Notes: generated from the letters alone by a model not told the origin. DNA of 64,000 bases from an uncultured Pirellula sp. (GCA_903858115.1 CAIOHR010000033.1:1-64000), one strand, 5' to 3'. Shown: positions 35,362-45,352, counted from the stretch's first letter. Program-made: numbers and translations.

Positions 35362-37176
35362 CTAATCTGACAAGACAACTTTCAATGTAACTTTCTCGCT
35401 TCCCCGTCGAACAATGATCACGAGTTCGTCACCCTTTTTCGACTTCTGCAATGATGCGTCCAGCTCATTTCGACTGGAAATCTCCTGGCCGTTGACTGCC
35501 ATCAAGGTATCGCCCGCTTGAATGCCAGCTTTCTCCGCAAGCGAGCGAGGCAAAACACGATCCACTACCATTCCATTGAGCCGCACCCCTAATCGAACAA
35601 CGCGTTGGCGATTCGATTGTGGGTTCGCTCGTCCAGTCACCTTGATAAACGAAGGCCGATTGGTGTCGGTCGCGATACGGTCAGTCAAATCGGTGACCAT
35701 TCCCGTAATGCGTTCCATCCCCTGCAAATTGATTTTGTCAAAATCGTCGCTGGGGCGATGGTAGTCGTCATGCAAGCCTGTAAAAAAATGAAGAACGGGT
35801 ATGCCCTTCCGAAAGAAAGACTCGTGATCGCTGGGCCCCAACCCTTCCGGCATACGTTGAATATTGAATGCTAGCTTTGAGTTCATGATATCCAGCATTC
35901 CGTCGAATTCGCTGGCGGTACCCGTTCCGTAAATGGTCAATTCATTGTTGGAAAGCCTACCCACCATATCCATGTTGAGCATCGCAACGGTTTGTTCCAA
36001 TTCGAAACGAGGGTGGTTGACGTAATAGATACTACCGAGCAATCCGCGTTCCTCACCGGAAAAAGCGATGAACAAAATGTTGCGCCGATCGCGTGTCGGA
36101 TTCTCCTTGGCAATACCCGCTAATCTTCTCGCACATTCCAGTAGAGAAACGGTCCCCGACGCATTGTCGTCTGCACCGTTATGCACGGCGATCGTTCCAG
36201 GTGCCAAAGACCCCGCTCCTCCCATCCCGACATGGTCAAAGTGAGCGCCGACGACAACATATTGAGTGGCCAACGTACCTTGGCCAGGTAGCAAACCTAG
36301 TACGTTTATTGATCGTAGCTTGGTCCGTTCGATGGCTACGGAACCTTTCGCTCGGAAGCCTGGGAGCACGAACGACTGCGGTTTCAACTCGCGGTCTATC
36401 GTTGATTCGATCTCTTCGAGCGACTGCCCAGCCGTTTTAAGCCATCCTTGAAGAATCGATCGCTTCATGAATAGAGTCGGAATTTGATCCTTTATCAATC
36501 CGCCGCCGGACGACAAGGGCAGCAAACTGTTGGGACTGGCTGCTTCACTGCTTGCATCGTTCACGAGAATCATCGCAGCAGCGCCATGTTTGGCTGCGTT
36601 AATCTCTTTGGTCGTAAAAAGAGCATGCTGCGAGGGTTCTGTTCCGTCGAATAGGCTTTTCGGATCGTTCGCTTGGGGTTCTTTGCGAAGGACGATCACA
36701 ACCTTTCCACGAACATCCATGTTGGCATAATCGTCGTAGTTCAATTCGGTTGCAGTGATCCCATAGCCGGCGAAGACCATTTCGGCATCGAAGGAGCCGT
36801 TCTTTCCAAGGGTTTGAGGTAAGTATTGTTCTTGGAGCTCCAGTGATTGGATCGCACCGCTGGCCTCCGAGATCGAGAGGCTATTCTTGGCTGCGGGCGC
36901 TTCGATCGAGCCATCCAAAGTGAATTCTTGGAATGCTTTGCCTTCAAAAAGATCGGTCTTGAGACCGAGTTCTGCAAATCGATTGGCGATAAAACCAGCA
37001 GCCATTTCCAGACCAGGATTCTCCGCCGCCCTCCCTTGAAGCTCATCCGAGGCCAAGTACTTGATATCTGCAATCAACCGAGCCTCGGCGGCGTCATCGG
37101 CTTGAGAGTTTGGGTTGAAATGCAACAGAATCGCAAAAAGCCAGGTGATTTGAAGAAACTTTGAACGATCGAGCAT
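35362..37176 (-). CDS. Secreted M28 family zinc aminopeptidase with PDZ domain
   Basis: Exported metallopeptidase of 604 residues. The ATG at 37176 is preferred over a TTG seven codons upstream and opens a signal peptide (FLQITWLFAILLHFNPNSQA). A PA-like insert spans about residues 140-280. The M28 zinc sites follow: H in GAHFDHVG, D in NGADDNASG, the Glu pair in SGEERGLLGS, D in NMDMVGRL and H in GPSDHESFF. The C-terminal ~90 residues are a PDZ domain (AGIQAGDTLMAVNGQEISS). Divergent from yajC. Function is probably degradation of peptides outside the cytoplasmic membrane. Confidence 0.9.
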   Translation of the reverse strand: MLDRSKFLQITWLFAILLHFNPNSQADDAAEARLIADIKYLASDELQGRAAENPGLEMAAGFIANRFAELGLKTDLFEGKAFQEFTLDGSIEAPAAKNSLSISEASGAIQSLELQEQYLPQTLGKNGSFDAEMVFAGYGITATELNYDDYANMDVRGKVVIVLRKEPQANDPKSLFDGTEPSQHALFTTKEINAAKHGAAAMILVNDASSEAASPNSLLPLSSGGGLIKDQIPTLFMKRSILQGWLKTAGQSLEEIESTIDRELKPQSFVLPGFRAKGSVAIERTKLRSINVLGLLPGQGTLATQYVVVGAHFDHVGMGGAGSLAPGTIAVHNGADDNASGTVSLLECARRLAGIAKENPTRDRRNILFIAFSGEERGLLGSIYYVNHPRFELEQTVAMLNMDMVGRLSNNELTIYGTGTASEFDGMLDIMNSKLAFNIQRMPEGLGPSDHESFFRKGIPVLHFFTGLHDDYHRPSDDFDKINLQGMERITGMVTDLTDRIATDTNRPSFIKVTGRANPQSNRQRVVRLGVRLNGMVVDRVLPRSLAEKAGIQAGDTLMAVNGQEISSRNELDASLQKSKKGDELVIIVRRGSEKVTLKVVLSD

Positions 37177-37339
37177 CGAAATGGGTTCCGTTTTCAAGAA
37201 ATAGGGCGCTGTCAGACATTGTTACCTAGCAAGATTGCTCAACAAGTCGACCAGTCTGGACTTGTGACGATTTTTTCCTCCACGTAAACTGCGAGGTTTT
37301 CCATGAAGTTGGACCGAGAAAGAGAGTCTTACCACCCAA

Positions 37340-37903
37340 ATGGGGCGATTTGCTGTTTCCATAGTCGTGATTTCAGTAGTGCTGGGGGCCGTCCCGACGG
37401 ACGTGTTCTTGATAGCCTATTGCCAAGAAGCGACGACAGGAACAGGCACAACCGCTCCGTCGGCACCTCAGCCTGCGGCAAGCACGCCGGAGCAGTTGCC
37501 CTCTGTATCAAAGCCGAGTTCTTCCGGCGAGATGCAATCCAGGCCCGAATCAGCGGCGGAGGATGTTGGGGCGGCGAGTTCGAGTACTGTGACCAAGAAA
37601 CCTGCAAATACAGGTTTTTTGGAAGCCTTCCTCAACAACCCGTTGAATTTGATTCTCGTTTTGTTTGTTGCATTTTATTTGTTTATGTTGCTTGTCCCCA
37701 AGGCTGGTCGCAAAGAACAAAAGCTACTGCAAGAACGTCTGTCCAATTTGAAGAAGAACGATCGCGTGGTTTTGTCCTCAGGAATCCACGGGATCGTAGC
37801 CAACGTCAATGCGGATGCAGGAACGGTTACGGTGAGAGTAGATGAAGGCACGAATGCCAAACTCACTGTCGATCGCGCTGCTATCCGTAGTGTCGAGGCA
37901 TAA
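37340..37903 (+). CDS. yajC: Preprotein translocase subunit YajC
   Basis: Small membrane protein of the SecDF-YajC complex, 187 residues, longer than the usual ~110. The extension is an N-terminal signal-like segment plus a Pro/Ser/Thr/Ala-rich region (about 30-90). The core is the transmembrane helix NPLNLILVLFVAFYLFMLLVP followed by RKEQKLLQERLSNLKKNDRVVLSSGIHG, highly typical of YajC. It is followed by secDF at 51 bases, as expected. The long Pro/Ser-rich N-terminus is unusual and would sit outside the cytoplasm if the first segment is cleaved. Confidence 0.92.
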   Translation: MGRFAVSIVVISVVLGAVPTDVFLIAYCQEATTGTGTTAPSAPQPAASTPEQLPSVSKPSSSGEMQSRPESAAEDVGAASSSTVTKKPANTGFLEAFLNNPLNLILVLFVAFYLFMLLVPKAGRKEQKLLQERLSNLKKNDRVVLSSGIHGIVANVNADAGTVTVRVDEGTNAKLTVDRAAIRSVEA

Positions 37904-37954
37904 ATACTGAGACTTGTATCCACTCGAGTCGAATAACTTGGTACGGACCTACCC

Positions 37955-40900
37955 ATGCTTGATCAATTGTCATTGTTGGCTCAAACATCTCTTGGAGATG
38001 GAGCATCTGCTTCCGCGGACTGGAAGTATGGACTGCTGAATGTCCTCCTCTTCGTCGGCGCGTTGGTGATCCCGTTCCTGATAGGGCAATTTCTTTCGAA
38101 ATCCCTGAAGATGCCGACGCATTCGGGCGGTTTCACCGTGATTGCCTTCTTCTTGTTGGTTACGGCGGCCATTTTGCTAATGCCGTTATTCAACTCGGAG
38201 GCACCGAAGCTGACCTATGGTCCCGACATCGCAGGTGGAACGAACTTGATCTATGAGATCAATCGAACCAACGAAGATAAGACTGGGCCACGCGTTACGG
38301 CAAGTCAGTTTCTCACCCCGTTGAAAAATAGGCTTAACCCGTCGGGTACATTGGAAATCAACATTCGTCCCAATGGCGAAGACAACATTGAAATCACGAT
38401 TCCTGCCGTGAACGATTCGGAAATTGCTGAGATCGAAAGACTCGTGACAGAAGCAGGTATTCTCCAGTTTCGAATCGTTGCCAATCGAAACGACCACCAA
38501 GAGATCATCGATCAAGCAAAGCTTCAAGCAAACTCCGACGATCAAAACATCCGCGTACGAAAGGATGTCAGGCTCACCGATAAGACGAGTGGCGAAGCAC
38601 GTGTCGTCGGTATTTGGCGCCGGATGGTGGCCAAAGAAACCTCGCCTGGAGTGAGGACATTCGATGGTTACGATTCGGGTGACACGATTCGGAATGGTAA
38701 AACAGGTCGGCTAGTGACGCCCCCTGGAGAAGACAAGCCAGGGGATCTCGCCCGCTGGTTCGATAGCCAAGGAATCGATACCGTCGATATCCTCTTGGCT
38801 CTGGAAAAGAAAGGAAAGCCATACCAGATTGTTGATGGTGTGGACTTGAAGTCCGCCAAGAAAGACATCGGCAGACAAGGAAACTATGAAGTTTCCTTTA
38901 CCATGTCCTCGGCTGGCGCCAACAAAATGCTCAAGATGACTAGCGCCAATCTGCCCGATCCTAGTGGCGATTTTAAACGTCGTATGGCGATCTTGCTCGA
39001 TGATAACGTTTTGTCCGCTCCCAACCTCAATGACTCGATCAGTAGCAATGGATCCATCACGGGCAATTTCTCCGAAAAGGATGTGCAACGGCTTGTCGAT
39101 ATTCTCAACGCCGGTGCTCTGCCTGGCGTGTTGTCGAAACAACCTATCAGCAAGAACGTGATCGGCGCGAATATGGGCAAAGATGCCATCGCGAAGAGTT
39201 TCTACGCGAGTATGCTGTCTCTGATCGTTACGATTGTTTTGGTCGTGGTCTATTACCGCTATAGCGGTTTGATCGCATCAGTTTCATTGGCTATCAATTT
39301 GCTCATGATTTTGGCGGTCATGATTTTGATTCGGCAGCCGTTAACCTTGGCCGGTGTCGCAGGTTTGGTTTTGTCTGTTGGGATGAGTGTGGATGCTAAC
39401 GTTCTCGTCTTCGAGCGAATTCGTGAAGAGCGAGAGAAGAAGGCGACGCCTCGATTGGCCATCCGAAACGGATTCGATCGAGCTTGGACTACTATCTTCG
39501 ATTCGAACTTAACGACGTTGATCACCGCTCTCGTTCTGTATTGGGTCGGTACCGAACAGATCAAAGGCTTTGCGGTCGCGTTGATCATCGGTCTCGTTAT
39601 TAGCTTGTTCACTGCAGTCTATCTTTCCCACAAGATGTTCGAAGTCGCCGAACGAACCAATTTGCTTTGGTTAGGAATGGCGGACTATGTCAACGGTGCC
39701 AAGCGTGCGATGTTCGGCAAGGGAGATGTCGACTTCATGGGCTATCAGAAGCTTGCAGTCGGGATATCTCTTGCCGTAATTGTTTTGGGTTTGGTGGCAA
39801 CTTTCTTCCGCGGAAGTCAGATTTTGGACATCGACTTCAACGGTGGAACCTCGATCGTTTTCTCGCTGGAGAAAGGTATGCCACCCGACGAAGTGCGGGA
39901 GATCTCTCGAAAGATTTTTGACGTAGACGAAGATGGGTTGCCAATTCAGTCCACGTTGACCAACGTCAAGCTTCAAGATGTCGAAGAGAACTCTGTTTAC
40001 AAGCTAGACGTTTCGCTTCGCGATCAAAATGAAGTGGCCAATCGACTTTTGAAGGGTTTTTCCGAAGCAAAGGCTAGACTTGTTACTTATGACTTAGACG
40101 TCAAGGTAGCGACCTCTCCTCAGTCCTCGTTGACGAACAAAAGTGGCGTCAAGCTAGTATCTTTCCAGGAACCTAGCACACCAGCGACGCCACCTCCAGA
40201 AGTGGCAATCCCGAACGCAGCAACAAAAGAAGCTACTGGTGGAAAAGAAGCCACTCCTGCAAAAGAAGCTACCGAGACTCCAACCGAAACGCCAACTGCA
40301 AGGTCAACGTTGAACTTGAATTTCCGAAAGAGCCAAGGGGCTGACATCGCGAAGATCAACGCAAAGCAACTTCGCGAAGCGTTGTCTAAGGCTGCAGAGA
40401 CCGATGGCAAGACCTTGGTCGATGCACAGATCGAACTCTTTCCAAAGAACCTAACCGATTGGACACCTGATTCTGCGTTGACCGATAGCGACTGGACCGT
40501 GTCTATTCCTTTCGACGGCGATGCTGCAGCATCGATTGGCGAAAAGCTCAAGGCTCAAATTCGGACTCAACCTGTTTGGCAATCATTGAGTAAGATCGAG
40601 GCGAGTGTCGCCGGCGATATGCAACGCCGAGCATGGGCTGGATTATTTCTGAGTTTGGTCTTCATCGTGGCCTATATTTGGTTCCGATTTCAGAAGCTCG
40701 CGTTTGGTATAGCTGCCGTGGTTGCGTTGGTGCATGACGTATTGGTTACGTTAACGTTCATCGCTATAAGCCATTGGTTATTCAAGCCACTAGCATTCTT
40801 GCAGATGGAAGACTTCAAGATCTCCCTCACGATTGTTGCAGCCTTCTTGACTATCATCGGTTATTCCTTGAACGACACGATTGTTGTGTTTGACCGCATC

Positions 40901-41179
40901 CGTGAAGTGAAAGGGAAGAGCCCTCGATTGACGCGAGAAATGATCAACACCAGCGTAACTCAGACCTTGAGCCGAACGCTTTTGACTTCGTCGACAACCA
41001 TCGTTGCGATTCTTCTCATGTACTTCCTCGGAGGTGAAGGAATTCATGGCTTCGCTTACTGTTTGTTTGTAGGTATCGTCGTCGGAACTTATAGCTCGAT
41101 TTTCATCGCGTCGCCGGTTCTACTTTGGATCGCCGAGTGGGAACAAGCAGCCAAGGCAAAGAATCCTCGTCGAGCTTAG
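37955..41179 (+). CDS. secDF: Fused protein-export membrane protein SecD-SecF
   Basis: Proton-driven accessory of the Sec translocon, 1074 residues with both halves in one chain. SecD half: PDIAGGTNLIYEI, then TMSSAGANKM and GVAGLVLSVGMSVDANVLVFERIREE. SecF half: LDIDFNGGTSIVFSL and VAAFLTIIGYSLNDTIVVFDRIREV. Each half has about six membrane helices. Between them is a soluble linker with KEA/TPTE repeats (about 740-780). There is an additional helix pair at the N-terminus before the SecD domain. The asparagine/aspartate residues of the two conserved helices (VDANVLVFERIRE, LNDTIVVFDRIRE) needed for proton coupling are intact. Confidence 0.95.
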   Translation: MLDQLSLLAQTSLGDGASASADWKYGLLNVLLFVGALVIPFLIGQFLSKSLKMPTHSGGFTVIAFFLLVTAAILLMPLFNSEAPKLTYGPDIAGGTNLIYEINRTNEDKTGPRVTASQFLTPLKNRLNPSGTLEINIRPNGEDNIEITIPAVNDSEIAEIERLVTEAGILQFRIVANRNDHQEIIDQAKLQANSDDQNIRVRKDVRLTDKTSGEARVVGIWRRMVAKETSPGVRTFDGYDSGDTIRNGKTGRLVTPPGEDKPGDLARWFDSQGIDTVDILLALEKKGKPYQIVDGVDLKSAKKDIGRQGNYEVSFTMSSAGANKMLKMTSANLPDPSGDFKRRMAILLDDNVLSAPNLNDSISSNGSITGNFSEKDVQRLVDILNAGALPGVLSKQPISKNVIGANMGKDAIAKSFYASMLSLIVTIVLVVVYYRYSGLIASVSLAINLLMILAVMILIRQPLTLAGVAGLVLSVGMSVDANVLVFERIREEREKKATPRLAIRNGFDRAWTTIFDSNLTTLITALVLYWVGTEQIKGFAVALIIGLVISLFTAVYLSHKMFEVAERTNLLWLGMADYVNGAKRAMFGKGDVDFMGYQKLAVGISLAVIVLGLVATFFRGSQILDIDFNGGTSIVFSLEKGMPPDEVREISRKIFDVDEDGLPIQSTLTNVKLQDVEENSVYKLDVSLRDQNEVANRLLKGFSEAKARLVTYDLDVKVATSPQSSLTNKSGVKLVSFQEPSTPATPPPEVAIPNAATKEATGGKEATPAKEATETPTETPTARSTLNLNFRKSQGADIAKINAKQLREALSKAAETDGKTLVDAQIELFPKNLTDWTPDSALTDSDWTVSIPFDGDAAASIGEKLKAQIRTQPVWQSLSKIEASVAGDMQRRAWAGLFLSLVFIVAYIWFRFQKLAFGIAAVVALVHDVLVTLTFIAISHWLFKPLAFLQMEDFKISLTIVAAFLTIIGYSLNDTIVVFDRIREVKGKSPRLTREMINTSVTQTLSRTLLTSSTTIVAILLMYFLGGEGIHGFAYCLFVGIVVGTYSSIFIASPVLLWIAEWEQAAKAKNPRRA

Positions 41180-41191
41180 TGAGCCTGTGTG

Positions 41192-42493
41192 ATGTACCTG
41201 ATTCAATTCGCAAGTGTTGTCGTCGTAACTTTCCAGTTAGTCGTAGCTTCAACATTTGCGTCCGAATGGTCCATCCCGATTGTCGGAAATGTTTTTCGAA
41301 CGTCACCTAGTTTAGGCAACGCTGGTATTCGAAAAGAGACACTGACTATCGGTGACTCCGCTGAGGTGTACTCTATTTTCTTTCGAGTCGATAAGCCCGC
41401 TCTCCTCGATCTTTCGATTCTAGGTCGGACATCGGCCGAACCGAACTCTCTTTCCGTCACCTACGGGGCAACGTCCTACGATGTTTCGTTGTCAGGGAAC
41501 GAGTTGGCGGTACAGCACGTTGGCAAGATCGATATCGCTGAAGCTGGATACTGCCGAATTGATCTGAAAGCGACCTCTCGAGAAGGTGCTGGCCGCACGA
41601 CCAAAGCGACTGCAGAGTTAAAGGAGTTGCGAGTTGCTTCTGAGACAGCAGGGCTAACACTGGATTTCGTAAAGACCAACGATGGCCAGATGTTCTATTG
41701 GGGCCGAAGAGGGCCATCGGTACATTTGAGATACGATGTACCTCGCGATTTGAAGATAGAGTACTCCTATAGTGAGATTACGGTTCCCGTTGGTCAGGAT
41801 CCCATCGGGTCGTACTTTATGGCCAATGGATTTGGGGAGGGTTATTTTGGGATCCAGGTGAACTCCGAGAAAGAACGTCGAGTTTTGTTTTCTGTTTGGA
41901 GCCCATTCCAAACAGATAATCCGAAAGATATCCCCCTCGATCAACGAATAGTTCCGCTCGATAAGGGACCTGAAGTGAAGCTCGGTGAATTTGGCAACGA
42001 AGGATCTGGTGGGCAGAGCTTCCTCGTCTATCCTTGGAAATCAGGCAAGACCTACAAATTTCTAACTCAGGTGAAACCAGATGGGGAAGGTAACACGGTT
42101 TACGCTTCCTGGTTTGGAGAAGCGGATTCGGAAGAGTGGCGATTGATTGCACGGTTTCGCCGCCCGAAAACGAATACCCACTACACGGGTTTTCACTCTT
42201 TCTTGGAAAACTTTGATCCGTCGCGAGGACATCTTGAGCGTCGCGGATTGCACGGCAATGTATGGGTTCGAGACATAGACGCGCAGTGGCATGAATGCAC
42301 CGGAGCTCGATTTTCGGTCGATCCGACGGGTAAAGGGCGACATCGGCTCGACTACGCTGGAGGCGGGGATGGCGATGCGTTCTATCTCAAGAACGGTGGT
42401 TTCTTCAACGAGACCACTTCGCCTGGGGCTGTCTTTCAAAGGAGCACAACGGCGGGGAAAAAGCCTAAGATTGATTTTCAATCCCTGCCTTAG
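41192..42493 (+). CDS. Secreted DUF3472 domain protein
   Basis: Exported protein of 433 residues with a signal peptide (VVVTFQLVVASTFAS). An N-terminal beta domain (residues ~25-140) resembles DUF5077. It is followed by DUF3472 with its typical blocks: YFGIQVNSEKERRVLFSVWSP, GEGYFG, EGSGGQSF and YKFLTQV. These domains occur in polysaccharide-associated proteins of Bacteroidetes and planctomycetes, suggesting carbohydrate binding or hydrolysis. A GTG immediately before the ATG is an alternative start. It follows secDF closely on the same strand but is probably a separate unit. Confidence 0.75.
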   Translation: MYLIQFASVVVVTFQLVVASTFASEWSIPIVGNVFRTSPSLGNAGIRKETLTIGDSAEVYSIFFRVDKPALLDLSILGRTSAEPNSLSVTYGATSYDVSLSGNELAVQHVGKIDIAEAGYCRIDLKATSREGAGRTTKATAELKELRVASETAGLTLDFVKTNDGQMFYWGRRGPSVHLRYDVPRDLKIEYSYSEITVPVGQDPIGSYFMANGFGEGYFGIQVNSEKERRVLFSVWSPFQTDNPKDIPLDQRIVPLDKGPEVKLGEFGNEGSGGQSFLVYPWKSGKTYKFLTQVKPDGEGNTVYASWFGEADSEEWRLIARFRRPKTNTHYTGFHSFLENFDPSRGHLERRGLHGNVWVRDIDAQWHECTGARFSVDPTGKGRHRLDYAGGGDGDAFYLKNGGFFNETTSPGAVFQRSTTAGKKPKIDFQSLP

Positions 42494-42649
42494 CGCCGTT
42501 AAGAGTTCTTTTCGGTGTGAAATCGATCTCGAATGGGTTAAGATGGCGAGGTCAAATGCGAAACACGCTGGTGCGGTTGGTCGTTGAATCGCAAGTGTTC
42601 CTTCCCGTTCTATTTCTACCCTTTCTTGGTTTCTGAGAGGATTTCCTTC

Positions 42650-44023
42650 ATGTCAATTTCTCGTCAAAGTACACGACGTCATTTTCTGCAAGGTGCAGCG
42701 GCAGTCGCTGGTGCCACATCGATACTGGGTCAATCAACCCAACGTGCGTTCGGCTATCTTTCCCCGAACGAGCGTCCTGTGTTTGCCACCATCGGTTTGA
42801 GGAACCAGGGGGCGCACATCACGGGCAAGTCGTACAAGTATGCCGACTTTGCAGCCTTGGCGGATGTGGATTCCAACGTTCTTGGCATCAATGTCGAGAA
42901 GGTTGAGATGGCTCAGAAGAAGAAGCCTGATGCTTACAAAGACTATCGAAGGATTCTGGATCGAAAGGATATCGATGCTGTCATGATCGCCACACCCGAT
43001 CACTGGCACACGAAGATCGCTGTTGAAGCGATGTACGCAGGCAAAGATGTCTACTGCGAAAAGCCTCTCACGCTCACCATCGCGGAAGGCAAGCTGATAG
43101 AGAAAGTCGTCAAAGAAACTGGCAAAGTGTTTCAGGTTGGGACGATGCAACGCACCGAATGCGATTCACGTTTCTTGATGGCGATTGCTCTCATCAAACT
43201 TGGTCGCATTGGCAAAGTTCAGAAAATCACATGCGGCATTAACGGCATGGAAGCTTCGCCGGTCATCCCTGTTGCTCCAGTACCGCAAGAGCTCGACTGG
43301 GACTTTTGGCTAGGACCTGCACCGAAGTGCGAGTATCGCGCGTTACCAAAACTGCGAGAGGGGTATGGTGGCGGAGTTCCGTTGGATAGCAATTGCCATT
43401 ATGCGTTTCGCAATTGGCATGAGTATTCCGGTGGAAAGCTAACCGACTGGGGCGCGCATCACGTCGATATCGCTTGTTGGGCGCTCGGAGCAACAGACAC
43501 GGGACCTAGCAAAGTGACACCTGTCGAGTTCTCTTTGCCTGTCGCTTACAAAGACGGTCACCCACTGGTCAACGATCAATACAATGCGGCGACCAGCTTC
43601 AAGATCAAGGTCGACATGCCGAACGATGTTGAGATGATCATTACAAGCGAGGGGGACAATGGTATTCTGTTCGAAGGTACCGATGGGCGATTCTTCGTGA
43701 ACCGAGGCAAGATCGTTGGCAAACCTGTGGAAGACTTGAAAGAGAAGCCGCTCCCAGACTCTGCCATTGAAGATATCTATGGTGGTAAAGTTTGTGAGAA
43801 CCACACCGAGAACTTTATTCAAGCGATGAAGTCTCGCAAGCAACCCATCTCGGATGTTTGGTCGCACAACCGCATGCTAGAGATCTGCCACTTGTCCAAC
43901 ATCGCGATGCGGCTGAATCGACCGTTGAACTGGGACGCCAACAAACGAGAGATCGTCGGCGACGCACAAGCAAACTCGTTCCTCGTTCGCGAGAATCGCA
44001 AGGGTTACGAAATCAACATGTAA
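42650..44023 (+). CDS. Tat-exported Gfo/Idh/MocA family oxidoreductase (second)
   Basis: Paralogue of the enzyme at 9276-10616, 457 residues. It carries a twin-arginine signal (STRRHFLQGAAAVAGA), and the start at 42650 fits this and has GAGAGG eleven bases upstream. The cofactor domain keeps EKP (VYCEKPLTLTI). The C-terminal half has GGKLTDWGAHHVDIACW, NGILFEGTDGRFFVNRGKI and GDAQANSF near the end, shared with the paralogue. The two differ at the EKP/QKP site. Probably a periplasmic sugar oxidoreductase. Followed by a large palindromic repeat. Confidence 0.9.
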   Translation: MSISRQSTRRHFLQGAAAVAGATSILGQSTQRAFGYLSPNERPVFATIGLRNQGAHITGKSYKYADFAALADVDSNVLGINVEKVEMAQKKKPDAYKDYRRILDRKDIDAVMIATPDHWHTKIAVEAMYAGKDVYCEKPLTLTIAEGKLIEKVVKETGKVFQVGTMQRTECDSRFLMAIALIKLGRIGKVQKITCGINGMEASPVIPVAPVPQELDWDFWLGPAPKCEYRALPKLREGYGGGVPLDSNCHYAFRNWHEYSGGKLTDWGAHHVDIACWALGATDTGPSKVTPVEFSLPVAYKDGHPLVNDQYNAATSFKIKVDMPNDVEMIITSEGDNGILFEGTDGRFFVNRGKIVGKPVEDLKEKPLPDSAIEDIYGGKVCENHTENFIQAMKSRKQPISDVWSHNRMLEICHLSNIAMRLNRPLNWDANKREIVGDAQANSFLVRENRKGYEINM

Positions 44024-44333
44024 GTTGGTTTTGGCAAGCTGCAGTTCGCCACCCTCCCGTTTTGGGAGGGTCGGCCAAAGGCCGGGGAGGGAGAACTGAC
44101 TTTGGCATTTGCTGCTTGCGATGCCCCTTATTTAACTCACGCCTCCCATCGTGAGGGTAACTGAACCACGCTACACTCGATCATGAATTATTAGCGAATG
44201 TCGCTTCACGTATAGAGCGAGCTGTAACAGAATGTTACCTCTGTGATGTGTGAAGTTCAATTCTAGCGTTCTTTACGCCCGTTACTGTCGGGTCAGTGAT
44301 CGCTCGAACAAAGATAAGGTTGGAAATACGACA
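44024..44333. other. Intergenic region with three-stem palindromic structure
   Basis: Around 44042-44099 nested inverted repeats form an outer stem (CAGTTC/GAACTG) enclosing two hairpins: ACCCTCCC/GGGAGGGT and CGGCC/GGCCG. It immediately follows the oxidoreductase gene and probably ends its transcript; the sequence also looks like a dispersed palindromic repeat. The remainder, up to the phosphodiesterase start, shows nothing recognisable. Confidence 0.55.
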
Positions 44334-45326
44334 ATGTCAAAGCGAAGCGTGGCGATGATGAAGATCCGACAGGGCGTGGTGTTTGTGCTTGCAGCGGTCT
44401 TTGGCGCGGATCTGTTGGCTGGCTCTCCGGTCGTCATCGCGCATCGAGGTGCCAGTGGGTACTGCATCGAACATTCCGAAGCAGCCAAAGTCTTGGCACA
44501 TGCCCAGAATGCGGACTACATCGAGCAAGATGTTGTCTTGACCAAGGATCGAGTGCTCATTGTTTCCCACGACGTCACGATGGAGGCCACGACGAATGTC
44601 GATGAAGTGTTCCCAATGCGCCGACGGGAAGATGGCAAGTTTTACTTTGCCGACTTCACTTGGAGCGAATTGCAATCCGTTTCCCTTCGTCCTCGCATGG
44701 AACGTTCGATTGGCCGAGTAGCTCCAGGTCCTGGAGTCGCGTGCGGTCAGAAAATATTGACACTGGAAAATGAAATCAAACTACTTCGAGGTCTTGATCA
44801 ATCGTTAGGCCGGAGTACGGGTCTTTACATCGAATTGAAAGGCCCCAGCTTTTACGAGAAAGAGATTGGAGTGAAGATGGGTGAGGTGCTTCTCGATGAG
44901 TTGAAGCGGCTAGAAGTATCGACCGATCCGAAAGACTGCTTGATTCAGTGTTTTGAAGAGAACGCATTAATCGATTTGAAGAACCGATTGAAGTGTCCAT
45001 ATTCTTTGATTCTGCTGATGGGGGGAAGAGGGACCGAGTTCGACTTTCAAAAGATCGCTTCCTACGCCTACGGAGTCGGCCCATCGTTGCAGATGTTAGC
45101 TCGCCAGGAAACGAACAAGATCGTGAGCACTGGCTTCGCCGAGAAGGCGAAAGCTGCTGGTCTGAAGCTTCATCCGTACACGGTTCGCAAAAATAGCCAA
45201 CCATCCTGGTCGCCCTCTCTCGAAGATACACATCGCTTCCTGCTAGATGAATTGCGAGTCGATGGATTCTTTACAGACTATCCTGATCTTGGAAGAGAAG
45301 CGGTTGATCGCATGGTAAAGCCTTGA
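44334..45326 (+). CDS. Glycerophosphodiester phosphodiesterase
   Basis: Hydrolyses glycerophosphodiesters from phospholipid turnover to glycerol 3-phosphate and an alcohol. The 330-residue protein has an N-terminal signal (VVFVLAAVFGADLLAG). The catalytic signature VVIAHRGASGYCIEHSEAA contains the general acid/base histidine and first metal ligand. DYIEQDVVLTKD and VSHD supply the other conserved His and acidic residues, and GLYIELK and GVDGFFTDYPDLG the later blocks. The start at 44334 was chosen to keep the signal near the N-terminus; 44355/44358 are alternatives. It is closest in layout to periplasmic GlpQ-type enzymes. Confidence 0.88.
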   Translation: MSKRSVAMMKIRQGVVFVLAAVFGADLLAGSPVVIAHRGASGYCIEHSEAAKVLAHAQNADYIEQDVVLTKDRVLIVSHDVTMEATTNVDEVFPMRRREDGKFYFADFTWSELQSVSLRPRMERSIGRVAPGPGVACGQKILTLENEIKLLRGLDQSLGRSTGLYIELKGPSFYEKEIGVKMGEVLLDELKRLEVSTDPKDCLIQCFEENALIDLKNRLKCPYSLILLMGGRGTEFDFQKIASYAYGVGPSLQMLARQETNKIVSTGFAEKAKAAGLKLHPYTVRKNSQPSWSPSLEDTHRFLLDELRVDGFFTDYPDLGREAVDRMVKP

Positions 45327-45352
45327 GGTTTGAGAGAAGACCTCCAATTCGT

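Noticed and set aside
35163-35378. 71-codon frame with a His/Thr-rich C-terminal end
   Set aside because: Its odd composition follows from the TGT/GAC low-complexity tract. It overlaps the M28 gene 3' end and has no ribosome binding site.
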